Shown: one piece after another, positions 1 to 7,637 of the stretch
Position numbering within the stretch: the stretch's first letter is position 1
How the letters are laid out: every line of letters starts with the position of its first letter
From: an uncultured Atopobiaceae bacterium
GTDB taxonomy: Bacteria; Actinomycetota; Coriobacteriia; Coriobacteriales; Atopobiaceae
Reading direction: 5' to 3'
DNA length: 64,000 bases
NCBI GenBank assembly: GCA_944320975.1
Contig: CALUJM010000001.1
Span: forward strand, 186,001-250,000
Notes under the pieces: generated by a model
The model's database searches: none
Told to the model about the DNA's origin: nothing
What the model saw: only the letters and a program-made list of their open reading frames with translations
Position numbers and translations under genes: made by a program

Positions 1-1164
1 CGCGCAGACGAGCGCTCCGCCGGCAAGCACCGAGCCCAGGGGCGGCCAGAGCGCCGTCGCGCCGGCGCAGGCGAGCGATGCTATGGCGATGAGCTGGTCG
101 GTCGCGCCGGGAAGCGAGGGGATGACGAGGCGCAGGGCGGCAAACGCGAGCAGCGCCGTCGCGCCTCGGACGAAGGCCCGGGGAAGCCAGGGGTGCCCCA
201 GCGCGAGCTCGACGGGCCCGGGCAGCGCCTCGGTCCCCGGCTCGTCGCTCTCGGCCTGCTCCACGAGCTCGCGCAGGGAGGCGGCGCCCTGCACCGGGCT
301 GCCCAGGCACGCGGCGAGGTCGTCCGCGAACTCGAGCGCATCCGGCGTCCTTCCCGCGGGCTCGGGGGAGAGCGCCGCGAGCAGCGCCTGTCCCGCGTCG
401 GGGTCGAGCGAGGGGCAGGACCTGACGAGCGGGCGCGCCGCGCCGCGGCGGATCTTCTCGAGGGACGCAGCAGCCGACGGGGCCGCGAAGGGGCTCTCGC
501 CCGTGAGGGCCTGGCAGGCCACGACCGCGAGGGAGAAGACGTCGGTGCGCTCGTCGACGAGCATGCCCTCGATCTGCTCGGGCGGCATGTAGCCCACGGT
601 GCCGCCCCGCGCGTCGCCGTATCCCGCGGCGGAGGAGAGCGTCGCCATGCCAAAGTCCGCCAGCTTCACGGTGCCCTGGCGGTCGATGAGGATGTTGGTG
701 GGCTTGATGTCGAGGTGCAGGACGCGGTTCTCGTGCGCGTAGGCGAGGGCCCGCGCGACGGACTCCACGAGGTGCGCGCACTCCTCGGGCGTCAGGCGGC
801 CGCCCTCGACGCGCGCGAGCAGCTCGGCGAGGTTGAGGCCGTCGACGAACTCCATGACGAGGTAGGCGAAGGCGCCGTCCGCCTCGAAGTCGAGCACGGT
901 GACGATGTTGGGGTGGCTGAGCATGCAGGCGGTGCGCGCCTCGGCGAGCGCCTCCTCGGCGGTGGTCCCGGTCTCCGCGAGAAGCGGCATGCGCTTGATG
1001 GCCACGCGTCGCTGGAGGCGCTGGTCCCAGCAGGTGCAGACCGTGCCGAAGCCGCCGGTCCCGCGCCGCGCGAGCACGCGGTACCTGCCGAGAAGCACCT
1101 CTTCTGATGGCGGGACGCGGCCCTGGCCGGCGCCAGCGCCCGCCGCGGACGGCGTGTCGCTCAC
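1..1164 (-). CDS. Serine/threonine protein kinase with C-terminal membrane segments (cut by window edge)
   Basis: PknB-type (Hanks) kinase that phosphorylates proteins on Ser/Thr from the cytoplasmic side of the membrane. I read it from a GTG at 1164-1162, preceded by GGAGGAG. The frame stays open to base 1, so the C-terminus is missing. Visible motifs: glycine loop GTGGFG (about 35-40), ATP lysine in VAIK (57), catalytic loop HLDIKPTN (150-157), DFG (170-172) and GYMPPEQ (191-197). The usual HRD is HLD here, as in many bacterial kinases. After an acidic linker, two hydrophobic segments lie in the last ~65 visible residues. No PASTA repeats fall within the window. The gene is transcribed away from tRNA-Leu. 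The kinase family is certain; its substrate is unknown. Confidence 0.88.
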   Translation of the reverse strand, partial: MSDTPSAAGAGAGQGRVPPSEEVLLGRYRVLARRGTGGFGTVCTCWDQRLQRRVAIKRMPLLAETGTTAEEALAEARTACMLSHPNIVTVLDFEADGAFAYLVMEFVDGLNLAELLARVEGGRLTPEECAHLVESVARALAYAHENRVLHLDIKPTNILIDRQGTVKLADFGMATLSSAAGYGDARGGTVGYMPPEQIEGMLVDERTDVFSLAVVACQALTGESPFAAPSAAASLEKIRRGAARPLVRSCPSLDPDAGQALLAALSPEPAGRTPDALEFADDLAACLGSPVQGAASLRELVEQAESDEPGTEALPGPVELALGHPWLPRAFVRGATALLAFAALRLVIPSLPGATDQLIAIASLACAGATALWPPLGSVLAGGALVCA

Positions 1165-1265
1165 GGCTCCTCCTTCGATTTAGCTGCATGTGGCCGTGTG
1201 GGGCCATTCTACCCCGAAAAACCTCTTGGCAGCCGGCGAGGCATGCGCTAGAATGGCCCATGCAC

Positions 1266-1352
1266 GCGGGCGTGGCGGAATTGGCAGACGCGTACGGTTC
1301 AGGTCCGTATGGGGGCAACTCCATGAAGGTTCAAGTCCTTTCGCCCGCACCA
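1266..1352 (+). tRNA. tRNA-Leu (anticodon CAG)
   Basis: An 87-nt type II tRNA. Acceptor arms GCGGGCG (1266-1272) and CGCCCGC (1342-1348) pair fully. The discriminator is A and the CCA is encoded (1350-1352). The anticodon loop reads TTCAGGT (CAG). A long variable arm follows, then the T-loop GGTTCAAGTCC. A strong terminator lies 10 nt downstream. Confidence 0.95.
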
Positions 1353-1360
1353 TGAATGAG

Positions 1361-1388
1361 AGGGCCCCGGCTTCGGTCGGGGCCTTTT
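1361..1388 (+). terminator. Rho-independent terminator of tRNA-Leu
   Basis: GGCCCCG (1363-1369) pairs with CGGGGCC (1378-1384) across an 8-nt loop containing TTCG and is followed by TTTT. It ends the tRNA-Leu transcript. Confidence 0.85.
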
Positions 1389-1427
1389 GCTGTCGCGGGC
1401 CCTGCGGCCCCGCGTTCTTATCGGCCC

Positions 1428-1635
1428 CCGCGCACTCTGCCCCGCGCACTCGGCCCCCACGCACTTCTCGTCATCCGCAAAGAAGCGGCCCGCACTCAAA
1501 GGCGCGGGCCATCGAGTGCGGGCATGTTGGCGCCAACATCGTATCGAGTGCGGGCTCTGTCCCTGCGTTTTCCCTCGAGTGCAGGCGAGAAGTGCGGTCC
1601 GCCCCGCACTCGTGAGTGCGGGCGAGAAGTGCGGG
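1428..1635. repeat. Cluster of GAGTGCGGGC intergenic repeats
   Basis: This gene-free stretch holds about eight copies of GCACTC/GAGTGC-type units in both orientations, for example TCGAGTGCGGGC near 1513 and 1542. One clean palindrome is CCCGCACTC-gt-GAGTGCGGG (1603-1622). The same unit recurs next to tRNA-Arg at 7109-7242. Function is unknown; it looks like an intergenic palindromic repeat family rather than an array with unique spacers. Confidence 0.7.
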
Positions 1636-1824
1636 CTACGACTCGTCGTCGCCGAAGAGGTCCCAGTCGCCCTCGGTCTTCTCGTGGTTGAAGTAGCGCT
1701 GCTTGGTCTTGCGCTCCATGAGGAAGGAAACGAGCAGGCAGATCACGATGCCGCCGAGCAGCAGGCAGACGACCCCCATCCGGTCGTTGAAGAGCCACGT
1801 GAAGAAGTCGCTGATTGCCTGCAT
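1636..1824 (-). CDS. Small single-pass membrane protein, unknown function
   Basis: A 62-residue protein. The ATG (1824-1822) has AGGAGG 6 nt upstream. An amphipathic N-terminus (MQAISDFFTWLFNDR) is followed by one hydrophobic helix (about residues 16-36), then a basic stretch (MERKTKQR) and an acidic tail ending FGDDES. The charge layout suggests an outside N-terminus and a cytoplasmic basic segment. It is divergent from serS and shares its upstream region. I recognise no family. The good ribosome-binding site and sensible topology argue that it is real. Confidence 0.7.
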   Translation of the reverse strand: MQAISDFFTWLFNDRMGVVCLLLGGIVICLLVSFLMERKTKQRYFNHEKTEGDWDLFGDDES

Positions 1825-1926
1825 GTGTCGCCTCCTGGGAACGCTTCGTTTCATCCGCACAAGTATATACTTGGAGGGCCGCGCGCAGGCGCCGGCACCA
1901 GCAAGCGACAAGAGCAAGGAGCCAGC

Positions 1927-3222
1927 ATGCTCGACATCAAGTTCGTCCGCGAGAACCCCGACCTCGTCGACAAGTCCTGCGAGTCCCGCCAGAACGCCCA
2001 CTGGGACCGCGAGAAGTTCTTCGAGCTGGACGAGGAGCGCCGCTCCGTCATCTCGGAGGTCGAGAAGCTCCAGGCCGAGCGCAACGCCGTCTCCAAGCAG
2101 ATCGGCCAGCTCATGCGCGAGGGCAAGAAGGACGAGGCCGAGGCCGCAAAGGCGCAGGTCGCTGCCAACAAGGACCGCATCGCCGCGCTCGACGACCGTC
2201 GCGGCGAGGTCGAGGCCGCCCTGTTCGACCTGGTGGCGGCCATCCCCAACATCCCGCACGAGAGCGTGCCGTACGGCAAGGACGACTCCGACAACCCCGA
2301 GGTGCGCCGCTGGGGCACCCCGCGCGACTTCTCGGCGGACGGCTTCGAGCCCAAGGCCCACTGGGACCTCGGCCCCGAGACCGGCATGATCGACTTCGAC
2401 CGCGGCGTCAAGGTCGCCGGCACGCGCTTCTACGTGCTGGGCGGCATGGGCGCCCGCATGGAGCGCGCCCTCATCAGCTTCATGATCGACATGCACGTCA
2501 AGGCCGGGTTCAAGGAGTGGTGGCTGCCCGTCATCACCAACCACGACACGCTCTTCGGCACCGGGCAGCTCCCCAAGTTCGAGGACGACCTCTATCACGT
2601 GAACCCCGACCTGTACCTCATCCCCACGGCCGAGGTCATGCTCACCAACCTCCATCGCGGAGAGGTGCTCGAGGCCTCCCAGCTGCCGCTGTGGTACACG
2701 GCCTTCACGCCGTGCTTCCGCGAGGAGGCCGGTTCGGCGGGCCGCGACACGCGCGGCATCATCCGCGTCCACCAGTTCGACAAGGTCGAGATGGTCAAGT
2801 TCGCCAAGCCCGAGGACTCCATGAACCAGCTCGAGAGCATGGTGGCCGAGGCCGAGGCCGTGCTCCAGGCGCTGGAGCTGCCCTATCACGTGGTGACGCT
2901 GTGCACCGGCGACATCGGCTTCTCCGCCTGCAAGTGCTACGACGTCGAGGTGTGGCTGCCCAGCTACAACGCCTACAAGGAGATCTCCTCCTGCTCCAAC
3001 TGCTGGGACTTCCAGGCCCGCCGCGCCAACATCCGCTACAAGGACCCGGCCGAGTTCAAGGGGACGCGCTACGTCCACACGCTCAACGGCTCCGGTCTCG
3101 CCGTGGGGCGCACCATGGCTGCGATCATGGAGAACTACCAGAACGCCGACGGCTCCATCACGGTGCCCGAGGCCCTGCGCCCCTACATGGGCGGCATCGA
3201 GGTCATCAGGCCCGAGGCCTAG
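1927..3222 (+). CDS. serS: Seryl-tRNA synthetase
   Basis: Class II aminoacyl-tRNA synthetase that charges tRNA-Ser with serine. Length is 431 aa, standard for bacterial SerRS. The ATG at 1927 has AAGGAG 6 nt upstream; longer in-frame extensions lack a ribosome-binding site. Residues ~30-110 form the charged tRNA-binding coiled coil. Core motifs include TAEV, motif 2 around FREEAGSAGRDTRGIIRVHQF, and the C-terminal motif 3 region with GSGLAVGRTMAAIMENYQ. It is followed by a strong terminator, so it appears monocistronic. No T-box leader is visible upstream. Confidence 0.97.
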   Translation: MLDIKFVRENPDLVDKSCESRQNAHWDREKFFELDEERRSVISEVEKLQAERNAVSKQIGQLMREGKKDEAEAAKAQVAANKDRIAALDDRRGEVEAALFDLVAAIPNIPHESVPYGKDDSDNPEVRRWGTPRDFSADGFEPKAHWDLGPETGMIDFDRGVKVAGTRFYVLGGMGARMERALISFMIDMHVKAGFKEWWLPVITNHDTLFGTGQLPKFEDDLYHVNPDLYLIPTAEVMLTNLHRGEVLEASQLPLWYTAFTPCFREEAGSAGRDTRGIIRVHQFDKVEMVKFAKPEDSMNQLESMVAEAEAVLQALELPYHVVTLCTGDIGFSACKCYDVEVWLPSYNAYKEISSCSNCWDFQARRANIRYKDPAEFKGTRYVHTLNGSGLAVGRTMAAIMENYQNADGSITVPEALRPYMGGIEVIRPEA

Positions 3223-3238
3223 CCAACGCGACCCAGCG

Positions 3239-3268
3239 GGCCGCCCGGGGTTCCGGGCGGCCTTTTTC
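3239..3268 (+). terminator. Rho-independent terminator of serS
   Basis: GGCCGCCCGG (3239-3248) pairs perfectly with CCGGGCGGCC (3253-3262) across a short loop, followed by TTTTT. It lies 17 nt after the serS stop. Confidence 0.9.
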
Positions 3269-3281
3269 TCAGCCTAAAAAA

Positions 3282-3317
3282 GAACATCTGTTCCGAGAAC
3301 AAATGTTCTGATATACT
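3282..3317 (+). promoter_or_regulatory. Two tandem LexA (SOS)-like boxes overlapping a promoter
   Basis: GAACATCTGTTC (3282-3293) and GAACAAATGTTC (3297-3308) both fit the Gram-positive LexA consensus GAAC-N4-GTTC. Their centres are 15 bp apart. A -10-like TATACT follows at 3312-3317, so the boxes cover the -35 region. This arrangement is expected for a LexA-repressed promoter driving the gene at 3352. LexA binding is inferred. Confidence 0.65.
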
Positions 3318-3351
3318 GTGGGGCACGGAGGAACGGAGAGAGGTGGTTCGC

Positions 3352-3708
3352 ATGCAGGAGCAGGCGGTGGCAAGGTTCGAGCACGCTGGTGACGTGAGGG
3401 AGATGTTCGTGGGCACGGATGGCGAGAAGATCGTGGTTCGCGAGTCCGTCAGCGGACCCTCGGCGGTGGTGGCCTACGGGCAGGAGCGGAGGGACCTTCG
3501 CGTGTCCCTCTCGCCCGAGGCGGTGTCGGCGCTGCTTGAGGCGGTCGGCTTCGCCGGCGCGCCGGACGGCCTCTGGGACTACCTCACGAGCGAGTGGCAT
3601 GACATCGTCGACCTCATGGACCTCTGCGACCGGCGGGGGGTCGCCTACGAGTTCGCGTCCACGGGACCCGGCGGGGACTGGCAGTTCAGGCCGGCCGCTG
3701 CACGCTAG
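3352..3708 (+). CDS. Unknown protein, possibly DNA-damage inducible
   Basis: About 118 aa from the ATG at 3352 (AGAGAGG 8 nt upstream); an in-frame GTG at 3343 would add three residues. Soluble, with no signal peptide, no membrane helix, and a Trp/Asp-rich middle (DGLWDYLTSEWHDIVDLMDL). I recognise no family. The only clue to function is upstream: two LexA-like boxes overlapping the promoter suggest SOS control. Its TAG stop overlaps the stop of the opposing GntR gene within a shared CTAG. Confidence 0.7.
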   Translation: MQEQAVARFEHAGDVREMFVGTDGEKIVVRESVSGPSAVVAYGQERRDLRVSLSPEAVSALLEAVGFAGAPDGLWDYLTSEWHDIVDLMDLCDRRGVAYEFASTGPGGDWQFRPAAAR

Positions 3709-4412
3709 GCGCGCCTCACCTCAAATTCAAAGGAGTTGCTCTCGCCGCGGTAGGTGGCTATCGAGTACTCGACGGGCGTCCCCTCCGCGTTCCGTGCGAC
3801 CGTGTGAAAGAGCAGCAGGGGGTCTCCTTGCTCGACGTCAAGGAGCGCGGCGGACGCGCTATCGGCCTTGATTGCCTCGAGGCGCCTGCGAGCGCTCACG
3901 ACGGGTTCGCCGCACTCCTCCATTGCCGCATAGAGACTCGTTGTGTTGAAGTCAAAGGAGGCAAGACCGGGATAGGGGCCGCAGGGGATATAGCTCTCTA
4001 CAAAGACGTTGGGGACGTCGTCGGCGTAGCGCAGGCGAACGAGGCGGTATACCTGAGCACCCTTCTTTAGGGTGAGGGCGTTGGCAACCTCTTCGCTTGC
4101 CTCCTCGCTTCTGAAGACGAGCACGTTGGTCTTGGGCATGCGCCCGATGAGGCGCATCGCGTCCTCAAAGCTGCTGATGGCCATCGTGAACGACTGGTCC
4201 ACCTTGGGCTTCGTCACAATGGTTCCGCGCCTGCGGCGCTTCTCGAGGTATCCCGCCTCGGAGAGCAGCTTGAGCGCATGGCGTACGGTGGGTCTGCTCA
4301 CTCCGTAGATCTGGGCAAGTTCGATCTCGGAGGGTATGGTCTGCCCCTCGGGGTAGGTGCCGTCCTTGATCTTGGAGAGAAGGTCTTCTCGGATGGTTTC
4401 GTAGAGGGTCAT
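3705..4412 (-). CDS. GntR-family (HutC/UTRA) transcriptional regulator
   Basis: 235 aa. The N-terminal winged helix-turn-helix (about 1-70) carries the GntR signature PSEIELAQIYGVSRPTVRHAL, then the wing KRRRRGTIV. Residues ~85-230 form a UTRA ligand-binding domain, the fold used by HutC-type regulators to sense small, often phosphorylated, ligands. It is divergent from the deoC-manA operon across a 113-bp AT-rich gap, so it probably controls that operon and itself. The effector cannot be read from sequence; a sugar or deoxyribose phosphate is a guess from the neighbours. Confidence 0.9.
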   Translation of the reverse strand: MTLYETIREDLLSKIKDGTYPEGQTIPSEIELAQIYGVSRPTVRHALKLLSEAGYLEKRRRRGTIVTKPKVDQSFTMAISSFEDAMRLIGRMPKTNVLVFRSEEASEEVANALTLKKGAQVYRLVRLRYADDVPNVFVESYIPCGPYPGLASFDFNTTSLYAAMEECGEPVVSARRRLEAIKADSASAALLDVEQGDPLLLFHTVARNAEGTPVEYSIATYRGESNSFEFEVRRA

Positions 4413-4442
4413 GTCCTATGCCTCGCATGCAGAATCTGTGAA

Positions 4443-4495
4443 CTTACATATATGTGACATATCGAGAACCGCTTATTGTTATGTTAACAACATAT
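4443..4495. promoter_or_regulatory. AT-rich divergent promoter region with candidate GntR operators
   Basis: An unusually AT-rich patch between the GntR gene and deoC. It holds two short palindromes, ACATATATGT (4447-4456) and TGTTAACA (4483-4490), plus TATTGTTA/CATATTG stretches that could serve as -10 elements. It is a plausible binding region for the adjacent GntR regulator; the exact operator is not determinable by eye. Confidence 0.45.
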
Positions 4496-4525
4496 TGATC
4501 CCAGGGGAAGCCGGAGGACGCACCC

Positions 4526-5236
4526 ATGAAGCGCTACACGCTCGATGACCTCGCCCGTCTCGTCGACCACACCAACCTGCACGCAGATGCCACGCGAGCG
4601 GACATGGAGAAGCTCTGCGACGAGGCTCGGCGCTATCACTTCAGGATGGTAGCCATCAACTCCGTTCAGTCGAGGCTGTGCTCCAATCTGCTCGCCGGGA
4701 CGGACGTCCACGTTGGGGCAGCCATCGGATTCCCCCTCGGCCAGACCTCGATTGCGACCAAGGTGTTCGAGACGCGCGACGCGATTGAAAACGGCGCCAA
4801 CGAGATCGACTACGTCGTCAACCTCACCGAGGTCAAGGCCGGCAACTGGGGCTACGTCCGCGACGAGATGGACGGCATCGTCTCCGTCTGCAACGAGACG
4901 GCGGTGCCCTCCAAGGTCATCTTTGAGAACTGCCTGCTCACGCAGGACGAGAAGATCGCTCTCTGCGAGATTGCCAGCGAGGTGCTCCCCACCTTCGTGA
5001 AGACCTCCACGGGCTTCTCGACCGGCGGCGCCACAGTCGAGGACGTGCGCCTCATGCGCGAGCACGTGGACGCGCGCGTGAAGGTCAAGGCGGCCGGCGG
5101 TATCCGCACGGCGGACGACTTCCTCGCGATGGTCGCCGCCGGCGCCGAGCGCATCGGCTGCAGCGCGGGCGTGCCCATCATGGAGGAGCTGAGGTCTCGC
5201 ATGGAGGCCGAGGGCGTCGGCTACTACGAGCTCTAA
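4526..5236 (+). CDS. deoC: Deoxyribose-phosphate aldolase
   Basis: Cleaves 2-deoxyribose-5-phosphate to glyceraldehyde-3-phosphate and acetaldehyde in deoxynucleoside catabolism. 236 aa, a typical short DeoC. Class I aldolase motifs are present: AIGFPLGQT near 70, the Schiff-base lysine in FVKTSTGF (about 150) and the second lysine in VKAAGGIRT (about 180). The ATG at 4526 has GGAGG upstream. It is first in a three-gene operon (10-nt gaps to manA and the reductase) and divergent from a GntR regulator. The downstream partners are not the usual deoxynucleoside genes. Confidence 0.95.
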   Translation: MKRYTLDDLARLVDHTNLHADATRADMEKLCDEARRYHFRMVAINSVQSRLCSNLLAGTDVHVGAAIGFPLGQTSIATKVFETRDAIENGANEIDYVVNLTEVKAGNWGYVRDEMDGIVSVCNETAVPSKVIFENCLLTQDEKIALCEIASEVLPTFVKTSTGFSTGGATVEDVRLMREHVDARVKVKAAGGIRTADDFLAMVAAGAERIGCSAGVPIMEELRSRMEAEGVGYYEL

Positions 5237-5246
5237 GGGGGCGAAG

Positions 5247-6197
5247 ATGGGACCTTTGCTGCTCAGGCCCAACTACATCTCGCCTGTCTGGTCCGGCCCG
5301 CGCGTGAACGAGGCGCGCGGCATCTCCGGCGACGTGCTCTACGGTGAGTCGTTCGACGTCTCGGTGCACGAGGGGCTCGTCAACGTCGTGGAGGGCGGCC
5401 CGCATGACGGCATGCCGCTCGACGAGCTCGTGCGAAATAGCGCCCGCGAGATCATGGGCGACCTTGCGGGCGAGGACGGTATCATCCAGACGCTCGTGAT
5501 GGACGCTGCGGAGAACCTGTCCGTGCAGGTCCACCCGGACGAGGCCTATGCCCGAGCGCACGAGCACGACCACGAGAAGACCGAGTCGTGGTACATCCTC
5601 GCGGCCGAGCCGGGCGCCTTCATCTACTGTGGCACCACGACTGACGACGTGGAGGCCCTGCGCAGCGCGGCGGCGGACGACACCATCGGCGAGCGCTACG
5701 GTCGCAAAGTCCCGGTGAGCGAGGGCGACTTCGTCCTCATCCCGGCGGGCACGCTCCACGCCCTCGGGGCGGGCGTCTTTGCCCTCGAGGTGGGCAGCCT
5801 CGGCTTCAAGACCTACCGCATCTGCGACTGGGGTCGCAGGCGCGAGCTCCACGTGAGGCAGGGCTTCGACGTGTTGCGTACGGAGTGCCGGCCTGAGCCC
5901 AGCCACCTCGGGTCCTTTGATCCGTCCGCCCCGGCGGGCGTGCGCCGGGGCGTGACGCACCGGCTGTTCGTCTCGGACGTCGTGGACGTGCGCGGGTCGT
6001 GGGAGCAGAAGATGGGCGGTCGCTACGAGGTGCTCTCCTGCGTCGCGGGCACGGCGCGCGTGCGCACCGCGGAGGGGGAGGTCGAGCTCCCTTACACACG
6101 CTCCCTGCTCATGCCGGCGAGCGCGGGGTCGTATGTCATCGAGGGGACGTGCCGAGTGCTGCGCAGCTACGCCACGCGCCCGGGCGAGGTCTCTTAG
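5247..6197 (+). CDS. manA: Class I mannose-6-phosphate isomerase-like protein
   Basis: 316 aa, the length of the short Firmicutes-type ManA that interconverts mannose-6-phosphate and fructose-6-phosphate. The cupin metal site is visible: SVQVHPDE (Gln and His, about 92-98), the glutamate in EKTESWYI (about 112) and the histidine in IPAGTLHAL (about 170). An AGGGGG ribosome-binding site precedes the ATG. It lies 10 nt after deoC and 10 nt before the reductase gene, so the three are co-transcribed. The substrate could be another hexose phosphate. Confidence 0.87.
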   Translation: MGPLLLRPNYISPVWSGPRVNEARGISGDVLYGESFDVSVHEGLVNVVEGGPHDGMPLDELVRNSAREIMGDLAGEDGIIQTLVMDAAENLSVQVHPDEAYARAHEHDHEKTESWYILAAEPGAFIYCGTTTDDVEALRSAAADDTIGERYGRKVPVSEGDFVLIPAGTLHALGAGVFALEVGSLGFKTYRICDWGRRRELHVRQGFDVLRTECRPEPSHLGSFDPSAPAGVRRGVTHRLFVSDVVDVRGSWEQKMGGRYEVLSCVAGTARVRTAEGEVELPYTRSLLMPASAGSYVIEGTCRVLRSYATRPGEVS

Positions 6198-6207
6198 GAG
6201 GAAAAAC

Positions 6208-7074
6208 ATGGAACGAATCCTGGTTACGGGTGCCCGCGGCTATCTCGCGAGCCTGGCGCAGCTCTACAACGCGGGGCGCTATGAGTTCGCGCGCGTCTCG
6301 CACACAGACGTCGACTTCCGTGACCCGGCGGGGGTCGAGAGGTTCTTCCGCGAGAAGGACTTCGACGTGTGCCTGCACATGGCAGCCGATGCCACAACGG
6401 CCCACTGCGAACAGGACCCGGAGGGCACGCACCGCGTGAACACTGAGTCGGCGATCGCCATCGCCCGCGTATGCCGTGAACGGGGCAAGCGCGTCGTCTT
6501 CATCTCCACCGAGCAGTGCTTCAATGCAAGCCCTGGAGCGGCGCCCTTTGCGGAGGACGACGAGCAGGCGTCGACCACGCGCTACGGCCAGCAGAAGATG
6601 GAGGCGGACGCCTGGATTCGCGAGCATGTGGACGACTACCTCATCCTGCGCTTCTCGTGGATGTTCGGTCTGGCGCTGCCGGGTGTGAGGCCCTCGCCCA
6701 ACATCCTCACCAACGTGATATCGGTCCTTCGCTCGGGGGAGCCGGCAGCCTTCCGCGTGCACGAGCGCCGCAACATGACCTACGCCCAGCGCTTTGCCGG
6801 CCAGCTGCCGCAGATCCTCGCGCTGCCGAGCGGGGCGTACCACTTCGCCAGCCAGAACGGGCGCACCACGTACGAGACCGCGCGCCTGATCGCCGAGCGG
6901 CTGGGCTGCCCCGCCGTCGAGGTCGACCGCCTCATCCTGCCGGACGAGAAGACCTACGCCGAGCGCCCGCGCGACTTCCGCCTGGCGTCGGACAAGATCC
7001 GGGCTGCGGGCATCGAGCTCGGCACCTTCGAGGAAGACCTGGACCTGTGCCTGCGCGACTTCGGCCTCGCATAG
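6208..7074 (+). CDS. RmlD-like NAD(P)-dependent sugar reductase / SDR epimerase
   Basis: 288 aa extended short-chain dehydrogenase/reductase. The N-terminal nucleotide loop reads TGARGYLA, and the catalytic Tyr-Lys pair is in RYGQQK (about 127-131). Overall layout resembles dTDP-4-dehydrorhamnose reductase. No other rhamnose genes are nearby; it is third in an operon with deoC and manA, so a catabolic or alternative sugar role is possible. TAGGAGG lies at the manA stop as its ribosome-binding site. Family assignment is good; substrate unknown. Confidence 0.8.
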   Translation: MERILVTGARGYLASLAQLYNAGRYEFARVSHTDVDFRDPAGVERFFREKDFDVCLHMAADATTAHCEQDPEGTHRVNTESAIAIARVCRERGKRVVFISTEQCFNASPGAAPFAEDDEQASTTRYGQQKMEADAWIREHVDDYLILRFSWMFGLALPGVRPSPNILTNVISVLRSGEPAAFRVHERRNMTYAQRFAGQLPQILALPSGAYHFASQNGRTTYETARLIAERLGCPAVEVDRLILPDEKTYAERPRDFRLASDKIRAAGIELGTFEEDLDLCLRDFGLA

Positions 7075-7108
7075 CGTCGCGGCGGCACGTCCTTCTCGCC
7101 TGAGCTTG

Positions 7109-7150
7109 TGCGCCCATCGAGTGCGGGCCGGACCGCACTCGATGGGCGCA
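7109..7150. repeat. Perfect 18-bp inverted repeat, GAGTGCGG family
   Basis: TGCGCCCATCGAGTGCGG (7109-7126) is matched perfectly by its complement at 7133-7150 across the 6-nt loop GCCGGA. It sits 34 nt after the deoC operon. There is no T-run, so it is a repeat-family hairpin that may also end transcription. Confidence 0.8.
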
Positions 7151-7220
7151 CTTGAAGACGTCGCGCAGGAAGCGGGCCTGCACTCGATAAGCGCATCGCC
7201 CAAAACGGCCCGCACTTGTT

Positions 7221-7242
7221 GCCCGCACTCATGAGTGCGGGC
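7221..7242. repeat. GAGTGCGGGC palindrome
   Basis: GCCCGCACTC (7221-7230) and GAGTGCGGGC (7233-7242) flank AT. It is nearly identical to the palindrome at 1603-1622. Between it and the 7109 hairpin lie further single copies (GCACTCGATAAGC near 7180 and CCCGCACTT near 7209). Confidence 0.75.
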
Positions 7243-7253
7243 GCCTCAAACGC

Positions 7254-7280
7254 AAAAGGGGCTCCCGAAGGAGCCCCTTA
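7254..7280 (-). terminator. Terminator of tRNA-Arg (minus strand)
   Basis: Read on the minus strand, GGGGCTCC-TTCG-GGAGCCCC is followed by TTTTGCG. It lies 8 nt downstream of the tRNA-Arg 3' end. Confidence 0.85.
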
Positions 7281-7287
7281 GTTTGCG

Positions 7288-7364
7288 TGGTGCGGCGTAT
7301 AGGATTCGAACCTATGACGCCCTGATTCGTAGTCAGGTCCTCTATCCAGCTGAGGTAACGCCGC
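7288..7364 (-). tRNA. tRNA-Arg (anticodon ACG)
   Basis: 77 nt on the minus strand with encoded CCA (7290-7288). Acceptor GCGGCGT pairs with ACGCCGC. The anticodon stem-loop CTGACTACGAATCAG gives ACG, and the T-arm contains GGTTCGAATCC. ACG is the expected tRNA for CGN arginine codons. Confidence 0.95.
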
Positions 7365-7452
7365 GTGCAGTTGAGAATAATGCCACGTGCCCTCGTGCCC
7401 GTCAAGCGAGAATCCGAAAAATGTTGGAGATGTGGGGAGAAGGCGCTCAAAC

Positions 7453-7492
7453 GAGAAGGGCCCGCCCCGCGTGCGGCGGGACGGGCCCTGAA
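7453..7492 (-). terminator. Terminator of tRNA-Ser (minus strand)
   Basis: On the minus strand an AGGGCCCG-TCCCGCC / GCGGGGCGGGCCCT hairpin is followed by TCTCGTTTG. The pyrimidine tract is an instance of the CTTCTCG motif that recurs across this window. Confidence 0.75.
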
Positions 7493-7497
7493 CTGTC

Positions 7498-7589
7498 TGG
7501 CGGAGAGCTGGGGATTCGAACCCCAGATAGGATTTGCATCCTATACTCGCTTAGCAGGCGAGCACCTTCGGCCTCTCGGTCAGCTCTCC
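7498..7589 (-). tRNA. tRNA-Ser (anticodon GCT)
   Basis: 92-nt type II tRNA on the minus strand. Acceptor GGAGAGC pairs with GCTCTCC, and CCA is encoded (7500-7498). The anticodon stem-loop CGCCTGCTAAGCG gives GCT. A long variable arm and the T-arm GGGGTTCGAATCCCC are clear. Confidence 0.95.
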
Positions 7590-7637
7590 GTGAACGGTGC
7601 TAGAGAATAATACCCCACAACGACGCAACTCACAACT

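Noticed and set aside
1428..1635. Possible small CRISPR array
   Set aside because: Repeat units are short, occur in both orientations and have no regular unique spacers; no cas genes are near.
1825..1926. T-box leader for serS
   Set aside because: The leader is too short and lacks the T-box sequence and a terminator/antiterminator pair.
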